From assembly GCF_900102895.1 (NCBI RefSeq), contig NZ_FNGD01000002.1:248001-312000 (forward strand): DNA of 64,000 bases, read 5' to 3'. The DNA is from Arthrobacter sp. ov407. Its GTDB lineage: Bacteria; Actinomycetota; Actinomycetes; Actinomycetales; Micrococcaceae. Every line of letters starts with the position of its first letter. Position 1 is the first letter of the stretch. Under the pieces are notes generated by a model that did not search any database, had not been told where the DNA came from, and was given only the letters and a program-made list of their open reading frames with translations. Below are positions 1-7,687 of this stretch, in pieces. A program made the translations under genes and the position numbers.

Positions 1-160
1 GGCTGGCCTATCTCCGTAAGCAAGTAGCGGCCGCCTCATAGGCGAGTAGTCGATACCTGCGTTGGAGCCGGAGGGCTGCGGTAGCATGCAAGGGCTTTGC
101 AGTCAGGGACTCGTCCCGTATGTCTGGGGGGACTTTTGCAAGCTACAAAGGAGGACCTTA

Positions 161-640
161 ATGAAACGCTGGCTCGCACCCATCACCGTCGCAGTCGCCG
201 CCTTGCTCGCCGCAGGCGCCGGTCCGGCCGTTGCCGCTCCGGCCACGCCCACCCCGGTGGACCAAACGCCGTTCCCGATCGCCTGTCCGACCTTCAATCT
301 CCAGGCTCAGCTCTCGGGTAAGGGAGGGACCATCGTACTGCCAGGAAACCGTACGACCTTCACCGGTCCCAACCTGAGGATCACCCTCACAGGCCCCACT
401 GGGAAAACGGTGACCTACGTCATCACCGGTGCGACCCACGTAACGACCCTGCCGGATGGCAGCCTTGACGTTACCGCGACAGGGAGGAATACCATCATCG
501 TGCCCAACGCCAACGGGCATCCCGCAGGGCTGTTCCTCACGACGGGCACCATGCACTGGACTCTGAACCCTGACCTCACTGAAAGGACGCTTTTCTCCGG
601 CAAGGGCACTGTGACGGACGTCTGCAAGTTGCTGGCGTAA
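161..640 (+). CDS. small secreted protein, unknown function
   Basis: A 159-residue protein with a clear Sec signal peptide: MKRW start, hydrophobic core to about residue 21 and a likely signal peptidase I site after AVA (residues 23-25). The mature part is Thr/Gly/Asn-rich and looks beta-rich. It has two cysteines, one early (ACPTF) and one near the C terminus (VCKLL), that could form a disulfide. I recognise no family. The ATG at 161 is preferred over an in-frame ATG at 62 because AAAGGAGG lies 6 nt upstream and the signal peptide begins exactly there. It is monocistronic, with a hairpin terminator just after the stop. It is probably released into the medium or cell wall. Secretion is well supported; function is unknown. 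Confidence 0.75.
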   Translation: MKRWLAPITVAVAALLAAGAGPAVAAPATPTPVDQTPFPIACPTFNLQAQLSGKGGTIVLPGNRTTFTGPNLRITLTGPTGKTVTYVITGATHVTTLPDGSLDVTATGRNTIIVPNANGHPAGLFLTTGTMHWTLNPDLTERTLFSGKGTVTDVCKLLA

Positions 641-652
641 ACCAATTGCGCA

Positions 653-685
653 ACAGAGCGCCTCTGCGTGTCAGGGGCGCTCTGT
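653..685 (+). terminator. hairpin terminator after secreted-protein gene
   Basis: An inverted repeat with arms ACAGAGCGCC and GGCGCTCTGT around an 11-13 nt loop, starting 13 nt after the stop of the secreted-protein gene. The T-rich tail is short, so it is a plausible but not perfect intrinsic terminator. Confidence 0.6.
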
Positions 686-826
686 CGTGCTGAACTCCGG
701 GAGCCCGGGAATTGCTCATGCACAGTGCAGAGCTGCTACTCGCTCCTGTCAGCAGCTGGGTCCAAGCTGTCCATGGCGACATGTAATTCCTGGTTGTGCC
801 TGAATTGAGACGTCCAACCACAGAAA

Positions 827-856
827 ACGGGCCCCAAGGTTACCCCTGGGGCCCGT
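827..856 (-). terminator. intrinsic terminator of the lipoprotein gene
   Basis: A perfect 10-bp stem, ACGGGCCCCA / TGGGGCCCGT, with a 10-nt loop. Read on the minus strand it ends in CCCGTTTTCTG, so it has a short U-run and lies about 70 nt past the stop of the minus-strand lipoprotein gene. Confidence 0.65.
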
Positions 857-926
857 AGACTCCGCCACGGCTACGCGGGGCGCGAAGCGCGGATCACGTC
901 TCCAAAGCTGATCAATGCCTCGTCTG

Positions 927-1559
927 TCAGAACGCCCACTCCCACCCACTGCTACCCGAAGTCAGGTAGCTCTTGAAGATCAGGGTGCCTTTGGTTGCGG
1001 GCACGTCGATCGCGATCTTGCCTTTGACCTTCTCACCCGGCCCCACTCCCTTGCCGTTAACGCCGATCTGCTGCTCATCGGGCAGACAGGAATAAGCAGC
1101 CTGCGTGCCAAGGTTCCCGTTGAACGTCGTCCCGTTGGCACCCACGAACTTGAACATGGTTGCGTTCATGTCGAACGAATCGTAGCCTCCGTCGGTCCGC
1201 GCCAAGTCCGGCGTGGTTTGAATAGTCACATCCAGCACGACGATGTGGCCGTTCTCGACCGGGTCCGGATACGGACCCGTGCACGGAACGTTGGCTTTAA
1301 TCGAGTTGACTGTGAAAGTGACCAAGGGCTTGTTTGCCGTGAGATCGGTAATAGTCGCAGGCTGAGCGAGTGCCTTGATGATGTTTCCACGGGGCGACTT
1401 CTTAACTTCGGGCGAAGCCGAAGGGCTTGGGGTGGACGGCGCTAGCGATTCGACATTGGGCGAGGTGGCAGCGGCCGAAGGCGAGCCCCCGCAGGCGGAC
1501 AAGCTGAGACCGAGCGAGGCCATTAGGGCAAGGGCTGACAAGGACCTTTTGTACTTCAT
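927..1559 (-). CDS. lipoprotein, DUF4352-like fold suspected
   Basis: A 210-residue protein with a lipoprotein signal peptide. MKYKRS is followed by a hydrophobic core and the lipobox LSAC, with the lipidated Cys at residue 23. A Ser/Pro/Ala-rich linker (about 25-60) follows, then a C-terminal beta-rich domain of about 135 residues. That domain resembles the DUF4352 / immunoglobulin-like extracellular domains of actinobacterial lipoproteins; this is judged from pattern (alternating strands, VVLDVTIQT) and not certain. The start at 1559 is chosen because the lipoprotein signal begins there; an in-frame start 11 codons upstream adds a charged, non-signal stretch. It should be anchored on the outer face of the membrane. 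Substrate and role are unknown. A hairpin terminator follows. Confidence 0.75.
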   Translation of the reverse strand: MKYKRSLSALALMASLGLSLSACGGSPSAAATSPNVESLAPSTPSPSASPEVKKSPRGNIIKALAQPATITDLTANKPLVTFTVNSIKANVPCTGPYPDPVENGHIVVLDVTIQTTPDLARTDGGYDSFDMNATMFKFVGANGTTFNGNLGTQAAYSCLPDEQQIGVNGKGVGPGEKVKGKIAIDVPATKGTLIFKSYLTSGSSGWEWAF

Positions 1560-1828
1560 TGGTGGAAACCCCCAAGTGTGCGTGATACGCATGATGCGAA
1601 TGGTGCCTGTATCATCTCGTGTGATTCAGACGAAAAAGTCGGTTCCGGCGAAGATTGACGAACCCTGCGGCCCCCGAAGTTTAGCCATGCGCACGCCTGA
1701 CGGGCAGCCCGAAGTTCAGGACGATCAGCACCTCCTATCAACCCCGAAGCGGGCCTTTCTCCCCTTGGCACGTCCGAGGGGCGGGGATGCAATGAACGTA
1801 GGTTCCGTTCATCCGCAGGAGGCATCCC

Positions 1829-2467
1829 ATGAACGTCCCGGTCATTTTGGCGCTCGGCGCGATTGTTGTGTTCGCCGTCGTGATGGGTGTTGTCATGTCG
1901 CGCGAAAAGGATCCGCAGCGGCGGGCCGCCGCGCTGACGCGCACGGGAGCGGCCGTCATGGCGGCGTTCACTGTCATCGGGGGATTCTTCATTGGCGGGT
2001 TCGCGATGCAGGAGCCGGGCGGAACAAACGGAACGCTGATCACGCTCGCCTGGGTGGTGCCGATGCTCATCCTCGGCGTCTCGGCCTGGTTCTGGCCGGC
2101 CGCAACCGCTCCCCTGCTACTCGCCCTCGCCTCTGCGTTCATTGCCGCGTGCGTGTGGCTTGCGTTCGACCCCGCTGCCCTGAGCACATTCCTCAGTGAC
2201 AACGGCCCCGTCATAGCCGTCAGCGTGCTCGCGTTGGCTCTCCCGGCCGCCATACTCGGGCTGAAGCTTACCGCACTGGCCGGCTGGCTGCTGGTGGGCC
2301 TGGGGGTGCTGCCGCTCTTGATTACGATCATCGGAAGGTCGGGCGCGGTCGGATCACTGATCGCGGCCAGCTTGGTTCCCCTGGTCTGCGGGATCGCCTA
2401 CCTGCTGTCCGCCCGGATGGCCCAGGCCGGTTCGACGTCGGGAACCATTCACCCGGCGGCCGCCTGA
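1829..2467 (+). CDS. polytopic membrane protein, unknown function
   Basis: A 212-residue, very hydrophobic protein with about seven predicted membrane helices (roughly residues 4-22, 40-60, 66-84, 90-110, 125-145, 147-166, 172-194), a short basic cytoplasmic loop after helix 1 (SREKDPQRR) and a polar tail. AGGAGG sits just upstream of the ATG. No catalytic or transport signature could be recognised. Flanking genes are unrelated, so context gives no role. It is a real gene by codon use (strong G/C at third positions) and ribosome-binding site; function unknown. Confidence 0.75.
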   Translation: MNVPVILALGAIVVFAVVMGVVMSREKDPQRRAAALTRTGAAVMAAFTVIGGFFIGGFAMQEPGGTNGTLITLAWVVPMLILGVSAWFWPAATAPLLLALASAFIAACVWLAFDPAALSTFLSDNGPVIAVSVLALALPAAILGLKLTALAGWLLVGLGVLPLLITIIGRSGAVGSLIAASLVPLVCGIAYLLSARMAQAGSTSGTIHPAAA

Positions 2468-2543
2468 GACTGCCGCGCCGCCGCGTTACCCGGCCGCGTA
2501 ACGCGAATCGGGCCGGAAACAAACGGCGGGTAGCATCGGGGGC

Positions 2544-3236
2544 ATGAGCGCCGACGACGACGACATCACCGAAGAACTGCTGGCCGACGCCGGGAAACTC
2601 ACCGGTCTGAGCCTGGAACTGCTCGGGCTCGATCCGCACCCGGACGACATGACGGCCGAGCAGCGGCTCCAGTTTGATCCCGAGGACCTGGCCGAGATGG
2701 CCGACGTCGCTCCGATTGACCGTCACAAAGCCGTGGGCCAGACCCGCCTGCTGGCCGGACTCCTGTGGAACTCGTCCAGCATCCTGATCGACCAGTTGTT
2801 CCGCGATCTCGGAACGATCAGCACGCTGGATGTTCTCACGCCGACCGACATCGCCGGCACCTCCGTCCTGTCCTCGCTGCCGCCACAGTTCGCCGCCAGC
2901 TACGACTCGAAGTTCGCCCAGAAGTTCATCGTGGTCGCGGCCGACGTCACCGCGTCTCTGGTCCGGGGCTGGACCGCCCCCGGATGCCTCGCAGCGGAAC
3001 TAGCCGTCCGCTGCCTGCTCGATCAGGCGGAAATCACCGAGGACATCTATGAACTGGACCTTCCGGAGGACTGGCGGGCCGACGTCGAGGAAGTCCTGTT
3101 GGAGGATGCCGACAGTGACGCGCTGTACTCCGACAACCTCGACGTCCTCGAGGACGACGCCGCAAGTCTGGATTTCGAGCAGTGGTTCAAACCCTTCACC
3201 CCTGGCGACACGGTTCCGCCGTACGCCTACTCCTGA
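2544..3236 (+). CDS. acidic cytoplasmic protein, unknown function
   Basis: A 230-residue strongly acidic protein. Asp/Glu are dense at the N terminus (MSADDDDITEE) and in the C-terminal third (EEVLLEDADSD), while the centre (about 75-165) is helical and more hydrophobic, without a signal peptide or convincing membrane helix. I recognise no family. It lies 77 bp after the membrane protein gene and converges tail-to-tail with the flavodoxin gene, whose stop is 4 bp away. Codon use matches the neighbours, so it is very likely a real gene. The central region could be an oligomerisation or partner-binding domain; that is only a guess. Confidence 0.7.
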   Translation: MSADDDDITEELLADAGKLTGLSLELLGLDPHPDDMTAEQRLQFDPEDLAEMADVAPIDRHKAVGQTRLLAGLLWNSSSILIDQLFRDLGTISTLDVLTPTDIAGTSVLSSLPPQFAASYDSKFAQKFIVVAADVTASLVRGWTAPGCLAAELAVRCLLDQAEITEDIYELDLPEDWRADVEEVLLEDADSDALYSDNLDVLEDDAASLDFEQWFKPFTPGDTVPPYAYS

Positions 3237-3239
3237 GCC

Positions 3240-3785
3240 CTACTTCTGACTGGCCGGCTTGGCCAACCACGCCAGGTAGTCTTCGGTGAACCGCTGGACG
3301 CCGTCCCACTCGGTGTAGACGTAGTCACGGGTGGTGTCCGTGTCCAGGGAGCCTTTGTCCTTGGCGATCTTCTTCATCAGGTGCTTCTTGATGAAGCCAT
3401 AGTGGGTATAGAGCAGAGCGCCGGCGAACAACCCGACGTGCCCGGGCCGCCAGCCCGTGTCCGCCTCGAACTTCTGCACATAGCCCTCCGCTTCCGCCTC
3501 GTCTCCGTGGGCGGCGAGGCTGACGGAAACCAGGGCCGAGGGCAAACGCTCGAGCTCGCCGCGGTTCTTCTTCACAAAATCCGTGACGTGCCCCTCGTGT
3601 TTGCCCACATGAACTGAAGCGGCGACGATTACGCCGTCATAGCCCGTCGGGAGGGTGTCGCCGGCATGTTTGAGGTCCGCCGTCTCCGTCTGGTGCCCGT
3701 GGGAGCGGATCAGCTCGGCGATGTATTCCACGATTTGGGCGGTTTGTCCTTCAACGGTCCCGTACGGGATATAGATTTTGGCCAT
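3240..3785 (-). CDS. hemG: flavodoxin-domain protein, HemG-like
   Basis: A 181-residue flavodoxin-fold protein. The N terminus reads KIYIPYGTVEGQTAQI, which fits the FMN-phosphate loop, and the C-terminal half (GALLYTHYGFIKKHLMKK, then DTTRDYVYTEWDGV) matches the pattern of menaquinone-dependent protoporphyrinogen IX dehydrogenase (HemG). HemG oxidises protoporphyrinogen to protoporphyrin in haem synthesis. Actinobacteria normally make haem through coproporphyrin (HemY/HemQ), so here the protein may be a flavodoxin-type redox protein with another partner. The symbol is therefore tentative. No haem gene is adjacent. It converges with the acidic hypothetical gene. Confidence 0.7.
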   Translation of the reverse strand: MAKIYIPYGTVEGQTAQIVEYIAELIRSHGHQTETADLKHAGDTLPTGYDGVIVAASVHVGKHEGHVTDFVKKNRGELERLPSALVSVSLAAHGDEAEAEGYVQKFEADTGWRPGHVGLFAGALLYTHYGFIKKHLMKKIAKDKGSLDTDTTRDYVYTEWDGVQRFTEDYLAWLAKPASQK

Positions 3786-3865
3786 GTTCCATGGTGGGAG
3801 CGGTGCGGGTTGGCGTCGTAGGGTCTAACGCCCCCGGACGGCTATGGACCAGACCGCTGAAAGCG

Positions 3866-3901
3866 AAAAATCCCTGCCCGGATTCCCGGCCAGGGATTTT
3901 T
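3866..3901 (-). terminator. intrinsic terminator after DUF805 gene
   Basis: An inverted repeat AAAAATCCCTG ... CAGGGATTTTT with further G/C pairing inside, symmetric, with a T-run in both directions. It lies 18 nt after the stop of the minus-strand DUF805 gene and is a textbook intrinsic terminator. Confidence 0.85.
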
Positions 3902-3918
3902 CGTATATCGGAAGCGCA

Positions 3919-4392
3919 CTAGTAGCCGGATGGCTGGTCGAACCGCTGGCCGGCCGGGTTGGACTGCAAGATTGTCATCACCAGGAGTGCTAGGCCGCCG
4001 AGGAACGGCACCAGGACCAGCAGTATCAGCCAGGCGCTCAGGTTCACGTCATGCAGACGCCGGGCCAGCAGGGCCAGGGACGGAACGATCGTCCCGAGCC
4101 CCCAAATGACAGCAAGGATCAACCCGACAATTGCACCGGGTCCTGTCACGGCGGCTCCGGACGCATTAGTCGTCATGCCGGTGCTCGTGATGATGTTGAT
4201 GACTATCCCGACGATGAGGGACGCCAGCGCCCACCACCAGTACTCACTGCGGCTGGCCCGGCCGGAGAAGGTGGCGTACTTCTTGAAGAATCGCTGGACG
4301 GCCTGCGTGAGGTTAGCCCCGTAGAGCGGCGCCCATAGCGGCGGCTCTCCGGCCTGCGGCGGAAATGCATTCGGTTGCTGCGGATAACTCAT
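3919..4392 (-). CDS. DUF805 family membrane protein
   Basis: A 157-residue protein with a Pro/Gln-rich N-terminal tail (MSYPQQPNAFPP), then the DUF805 hallmarks: FFKKYATFSGRASRSEYWWW at about residues 35-54 and LARRLHDVNLSAW near residue 125. Four membrane helices are expected between about 50 and 150. The family is widespread in bacteria and its function is not established. The ATG at 4392 is used because GGGGAC precedes it at suitable spacing and the tail begins there; an in-frame ATG 8 codons upstream is less likely. Single gene, followed by a strong terminator. Confidence 0.85.
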   Translation of the reverse strand: MSYPQQPNAFPPQAGEPPLWAPLYGANLTQAVQRFFKKYATFSGRASRSEYWWWALASLIVGIVINIITSTGMTTNASGAAVTGPGAIVGLILAVIWGLGTIVPSLALLARRLHDVNLSAWLILLVLVPFLGGLALLVMTILQSNPAGQRFDQPSGY

Positions 4393-4550
4393 ATAGTCCC
4401 CTTGAATGAGTGCCAATGACGAGATTCATCCTAGGGCCGCCAGTGCCCAGGAATTCCGTTGGGCGTCGAGAATTTACAACGCGTTCATCCGCGCATGTGC
4501 ACATTCTCAGCGGGCCATCGCGCTTCGGGAATTTCAAAGGAGTCACCGTC

Positions 4551-5249
4551 CTAATTTCCCGGCTCGAAATAGACCGAGCCGGTCATGAAGATGCCGCGCT
4601 GCGGGACCCAGAATTCCCCGAGCCTGTCCTGGACGGGCAGTGCCGACGTCTGTCCCAGGCTGTGCCCCTGCAGCTGCGCTTTGCTATCGCGGACAAACCA
4701 CATCTGCCGCGGGCGCGCCAAGAACATTTGGCCGTTGGGCGCCGCGCCCGTCAGCCCGAGGTGCCCCGCCCCCAGCACCGGGCCGGCAACGGCCCCCATG
4801 GCGCGCAGGAACGTCCGGCTGCGCCACAGCCGCTCCGGAACGGCGCCGGACACCGCGGACATAAGCCGGGTCACCGGAGTCGCCGCCAGCGTCAAATCCC
4901 AGCTCAGATCCACGCCGGCTCCGACTTCCACGCTAAAGGAATAGCCGTCACGCCACCGGATGGAGACCCGGCGAGTGGACGCCGAGCCGATGGCGCTACC
5001 GAAGTAGCGGGGGCAGGAGGTCCCGGGGTCGGTGGTGCTGTGAATCGTCCAGACGCCGGCAGGGTCGCGGATCCAGACCGAGATATAGCCCGGGCCGACG
5101 GACGATGCCGGAAAATGCCGAAAGGCCAGGACGTAGCCGGAGCTGAACGGAACGCCCATGACGGCGTAGCCGGCAAAGCGTTCCTCCGGACCGGAGGGCA
5201 GCGCACAGTTCTGTTCCGTCGGCTCAACAAGCGAGCGGGGACTCTGCAT
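4551..5249 (-). CDS. hypothetical protein, possibly lipocalin/CrtC-like
   Basis: A 232-residue protein not confidently assigned. It is rich in aromatic residues and has a repeating strand pattern (GYVLAFRHFPASSVGPGYISVWIRDPAG, WRDGYSFSVEVGAGVDLSWDLTL), which suggests a lipocalin-like or hydroxyneurosporene-synthase-like beta barrel. A C-terminal segment (MWFVRDSKAQLQGHSLG ... FEPGN) also looks beta-rich. There is no signal peptide. The ATG at 5249 has GGAG about 10 nt upstream. Immediately upstream are three tandem 14-bp repeats that look like operators, so it is probably a regulated single gene. Such small barrels often bind hydrophobic ligands, but this is inference only. Confidence 0.6.
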   Translation of the reverse strand: MQSPRSLVEPTEQNCALPSGPEERFAGYAVMGVPFSSGYVLAFRHFPASSVGPGYISVWIRDPAGVWTIHSTTDPGTSCPRYFGSAIGSASTRRVSIRWRDGYSFSVEVGAGVDLSWDLTLAATPVTRLMSAVSGAVPERLWRSRTFLRAMGAVAGPVLGAGHLGLTGAAPNGQMFLARPRQMWFVRDSKAQLQGHSLGQTSALPVQDRLGEFWVPQRGIFMTGSVYFEPGN

Positions 5250-5271
5250 GGCTCCGGCCTCCGGTTTTGCT

Positions 5272-5313
5272 ACATGTGAACTGTCACATGTGAACTGTTA
5301 CATATGAACGTGG
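5272..5313 (-). promoter_or_regulatory. three tandem 14-bp repeats, putative operator
   Basis: Three exact-phase 14-bp units starting at 5272, 5286 and 5300 (plus strand ACATGTGAACTGTC, ACATGTGAACTGTT, ACATATGAACGTGG). Across unit borders they form two dyads TGTGA-N4-TCACA and TGTGA-N4-TTACA. They lie 23 nt upstream of the minus-strand gene starting at 5249, and the third unit runs into the 3' end of lpdA. Placement and dyads suggest binding by a TetR-type dimer; the regulator is not identified. Confidence 0.5.
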
Positions 5314-6713
5314 AGCCGCCGGGCTGCTTCGGAGATGGAGCCGCTCAGCGACGGGTACACGGTGAAGGTGCTGGCAATGTCATCGACATGTAGTTTCTGG
5401 GTCACGGCGATCGAGATCGCGAAGATGAGCTCGGAAGCGTTCGGGCCCACCACCACCCCACCGATGACGGTGCCCGAACCCTTGCGGGCGAAGATCTTGA
5501 TGAACCCGTCGCGGTGGTTGCGCATCTTGGCGCGGGCGTTGCTTCGCAGGGACAGCTTGATGATGTCGCCCTGGTACTTGCCGGAGTCGATCTCGGCCTC
5601 GGACACGCCCACGGAGGCGATCTCGGGCGAGGTGAAGATGTTGGATGCCACCTGGTGCAGTTTGATCGGCATGACGGCGTCGCCCAGGAAGTGGGCCACG
5701 GCAATCCGGCCCTGCATCGCGGCCACGGAGGCCAGGGCCAGAACGCCGGTGCAGTCGCCTGCGGCGTAAATGTTCGGCGCCGTGGTGCGCGAGACGCCGT
5801 CGACCTTGATATGGCCGCTCTCGGTGAGCGCGACGCCGGCTTCCTCCAGGCCGATTCCGGCCGTGTTCGGGATGGAGCCGACGCAGACGAGGCAGTGGCT
5901 GCCGGTCACCTTGGAACCGTCACCGAGGGTGACCACCACGCCGTCCTCCGTGCGCTCCACGGTCTCGGCTCGGGCCCGGGAGAGGACCTTGAGCCCGCGG
6001 CGTTCGAAGACGCCCTCGAGGACCTCGGCGGCGTCGGTGTCCGAGCCCGGCAGCACGCGGTCGCGGCTGGAAATCAGGGTGACTTTGGAGCCCAGGCCGT
6101 TGTAGGCCGAGGCGAATTCTGCGCCCGTGACACCGGAACCCACCACGATCAGCTCTTCGGGGAGTTCGTCCATGTTGTAGATCTGGGCCCAGTTCAGGAT
6201 GCGCTCACCGTCCGGCCGCGCGGTGGGCAGCTCGCGCGGGTGGGCGCCGACCGCCAGCAGGATGGTGTCCGCCTCCACCGTTTCGGTGCCCTCGGAGGTC
6301 AGGACCTCGATGGTGTGGTTGTCCAGCAGCTTCCCGGAGCCGATCACGATGCGGACGTTCTGGTGTTCCAGCCCGGCCTGGATGTCCTCGGACTGCTTCC
6401 GCGCCAGGCGGAGCAGGCGGTCGTTGATGTGCTTGAGGTCCGCGCGCATCGCCGGGGCAAAGTCGCCGCCGTCGACGTCGAACTTGACGCCCAGCTCCCC
6501 CGCCTCAGCCACGCGGGTCATCAGGTCTGCCGTCGCGATCAGGGTCTTGGAGGGAACGACGTCGGTCAGCACCGCCGAGCCGCCGAGTCCCGCACGCTCA
6601 ATAATGGTGACCTGCGCCCCCAGCGAGGCGGCGACCATGGCGGCCTCGTAGCCGCCAGGCCCTCCGCCGAGAATTGCGATGCGGGGTGAGCTGAAGTCAG
6701 GATGCGTAGTCAC
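5298..6713 (-). CDS. lpdA: NAD(P)H-quinone dehydrogenase, LpdA-type flavoprotein
   Basis: A 471-residue two-dinucleotide-binding flavoprotein: FAD motif IAILGGGPGGYEAA near the N terminus, NAD motif IVVGSGVTGAEFAS near residue 180, second FAD motif IYAAGDCTGV near 310, and a C-terminal dimerisation domain. The usual CxxxxC redox pair is absent; the segment reads GGSAVLTDVVPSKTLI. This is the hallmark of the mycobacterial LpdA (Rv3303c) type, which reduces quinones instead of lipoamide. The start is GTG at 6713 just before THPDFSSPRIAI; the frame stays open further upstream but only as antisense of the purine-nucleoside phosphorylase gene. It is divergent from that gene with about 108 bp between starts. 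The final residues overlap the operator-like repeat. Confidence 0.85.
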   Translation of the reverse strand: MTTHPDFSSPRIAILGGGPGGYEAAMVAASLGAQVTIIERAGLGGSAVLTDVVPSKTLIATADLMTRVAEAGELGVKFDVDGGDFAPAMRADLKHINDRLLRLARKQSEDIQAGLEHQNVRIVIGSGKLLDNHTIEVLTSEGTETVEADTILLAVGAHPRELPTARPDGERILNWAQIYNMDELPEELIVVGSGVTGAEFASAYNGLGSKVTLISSRDRVLPGSDTDAAEVLEGVFERRGLKVLSRARAETVERTEDGVVVTLGDGSKVTGSHCLVCVGSIPNTAGIGLEEAGVALTESGHIKVDGVSRTTAPNIYAAGDCTGVLALASVAAMQGRIAVAHFLGDAVMPIKLHQVASNIFTSPEIASVGVSEAEIDSGKYQGDIIKLSLRSNARAKMRNHRDGFIKIFARKGSGTVIGGVVVGPNASELIFAISIAVTQKLHVDDIASTFTVYPSLSGSISEAARRLHVHM

Positions 6714-6821
6714 AATCAACCATTGTCCACCATCCGAACCGGAGCCACCAAGAATCCGAACCGCGCGCGGGTCCGGCGGTGCATGCTGGGCAGCAGGCCC
6801 GGCGCACGATAACTTGTACCA

Positions 6822-7640
6822 GTGAGCTATACAGAATTCTTGAATGCAGACCCCTTCGACGCCGCCCGCGACGCCGCGGCCTACATCGCCGAAGAGACGG
6901 GCGTCGATTCCCATGACGTCGCGCTGGTCCTCGGATCGGGCTGGGGCGACGCCGCCGAGCTGATCGGCGAGACCACCGCCACCTTGTCCGCCGCCGAAAT
7001 CCCCGGCTTCTCCGCCCCGTCCGTGGTGGGCCACGTGGGCACCATCCGCTCGGTACTGACCAAAGAGGGAAAGCGGGCCCTCGTCCTGGGCGCACGCACG
7101 CACTACTACGAGGGCAAGGGCGTCCGTTCCGTGGTCCACGGCGTGCGCACCGCCGCGGCCGCCGGCTGCAAGACCCTCGTGCTGACCAATGGCTGCGGCG
7201 GGCTCAACGAGAACTGGACGCCCGGCACGCCGGTGCTGATCAGTGACCACATCAACCTCACCGCCACCTCTCCGCTGGAAGGCGCCACATTCGTGGACCT
7301 GACGGACCTCTACTCCTCCCGGATCCGCGGCCTGGCCCGCGAAGTGGACCCGTCTCTGGACGAGGGCGTCTACGCCCAGTTCACCGGCCCGCACTACGAG
7401 ACGCCCGCCGAGGTGCAGTACGCCAAGCGGATCGGCGCGGACCTGGTGGGCATGTCCACAGCACTGGAGGCCATCGCCGGCCGCCACGCCGGCATGGAGG
7501 TCTTCGGCATCTCGCTGGTGACCAACCTCGCCGCCGGGATCAGCCCCGTGCCGCTCAGCCACGGCGAAGTCCTCGAGGCCGGCCAGGCCGCCGGACCGCG
7601 AATTTCCAAGCTGCTCGCGGAGATCATCGCCAAGCTCTGA
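6822..7640 (+). CDS. punA: purine-nucleoside phosphorylase
   Basis: A 272-residue trimeric-type purine-nucleoside phosphorylase, cleaving purine (deoxy)nucleosides with phosphate to base and (deoxy)ribose-1-phosphate in salvage. Visible motifs: phosphate-binding LVLGSGWGD (about 35-44), GARTHYYEGK (about 88-97), the sugar-phosphate and base-site segments TGPHYETPAE and VGMSTALEAIAGRH, and SLVTNLAAG with the purine-contacting Asn. Length fits the family. The start is GTG at 6822 (SYTEFL follows). Its product connects with the phosphohexomutase gene at 8295 and deoC further on, which act on sugar phosphates from nucleoside breakdown. Divergent from lpdA. Confidence 0.93.
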   Translation: MSYTEFLNADPFDAARDAAAYIAEETGVDSHDVALVLGSGWGDAAELIGETTATLSAAEIPGFSAPSVVGHVGTIRSVLTKEGKRALVLGARTHYYEGKGVRSVVHGVRTAAAAGCKTLVLTNGCGGLNENWTPGTPVLISDHINLTATSPLEGATFVDLTDLYSSRIRGLAREVDPSLDEGVYAQFTGPHYETPAEVQYAKRIGADLVGMSTALEAIAGRHAGMEVFGISLVTNLAAGISPVPLSHGEVLEAGQAAGPRISKLLAEIIAKL

Positions 7641-7687
7641 TCACTGCTTTACGGGTGCCCGTTCGGTCCTGGACTACCTCGCTGCGG

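Noticed and set aside
3240..3785. Certain assignment as protoporphyrinogen oxidase
   Set aside because: The fold and length fit HemG, but most actinobacteria use the coproporphyrin route, so function is left tentative.
5298..7562. 754-residue reading frame including lpdA
   Set aside because: The N-terminal 283 residues are the complement of the purine-nucleoside phosphorylase gene; the FAD motif follows directly after GTG 6713.
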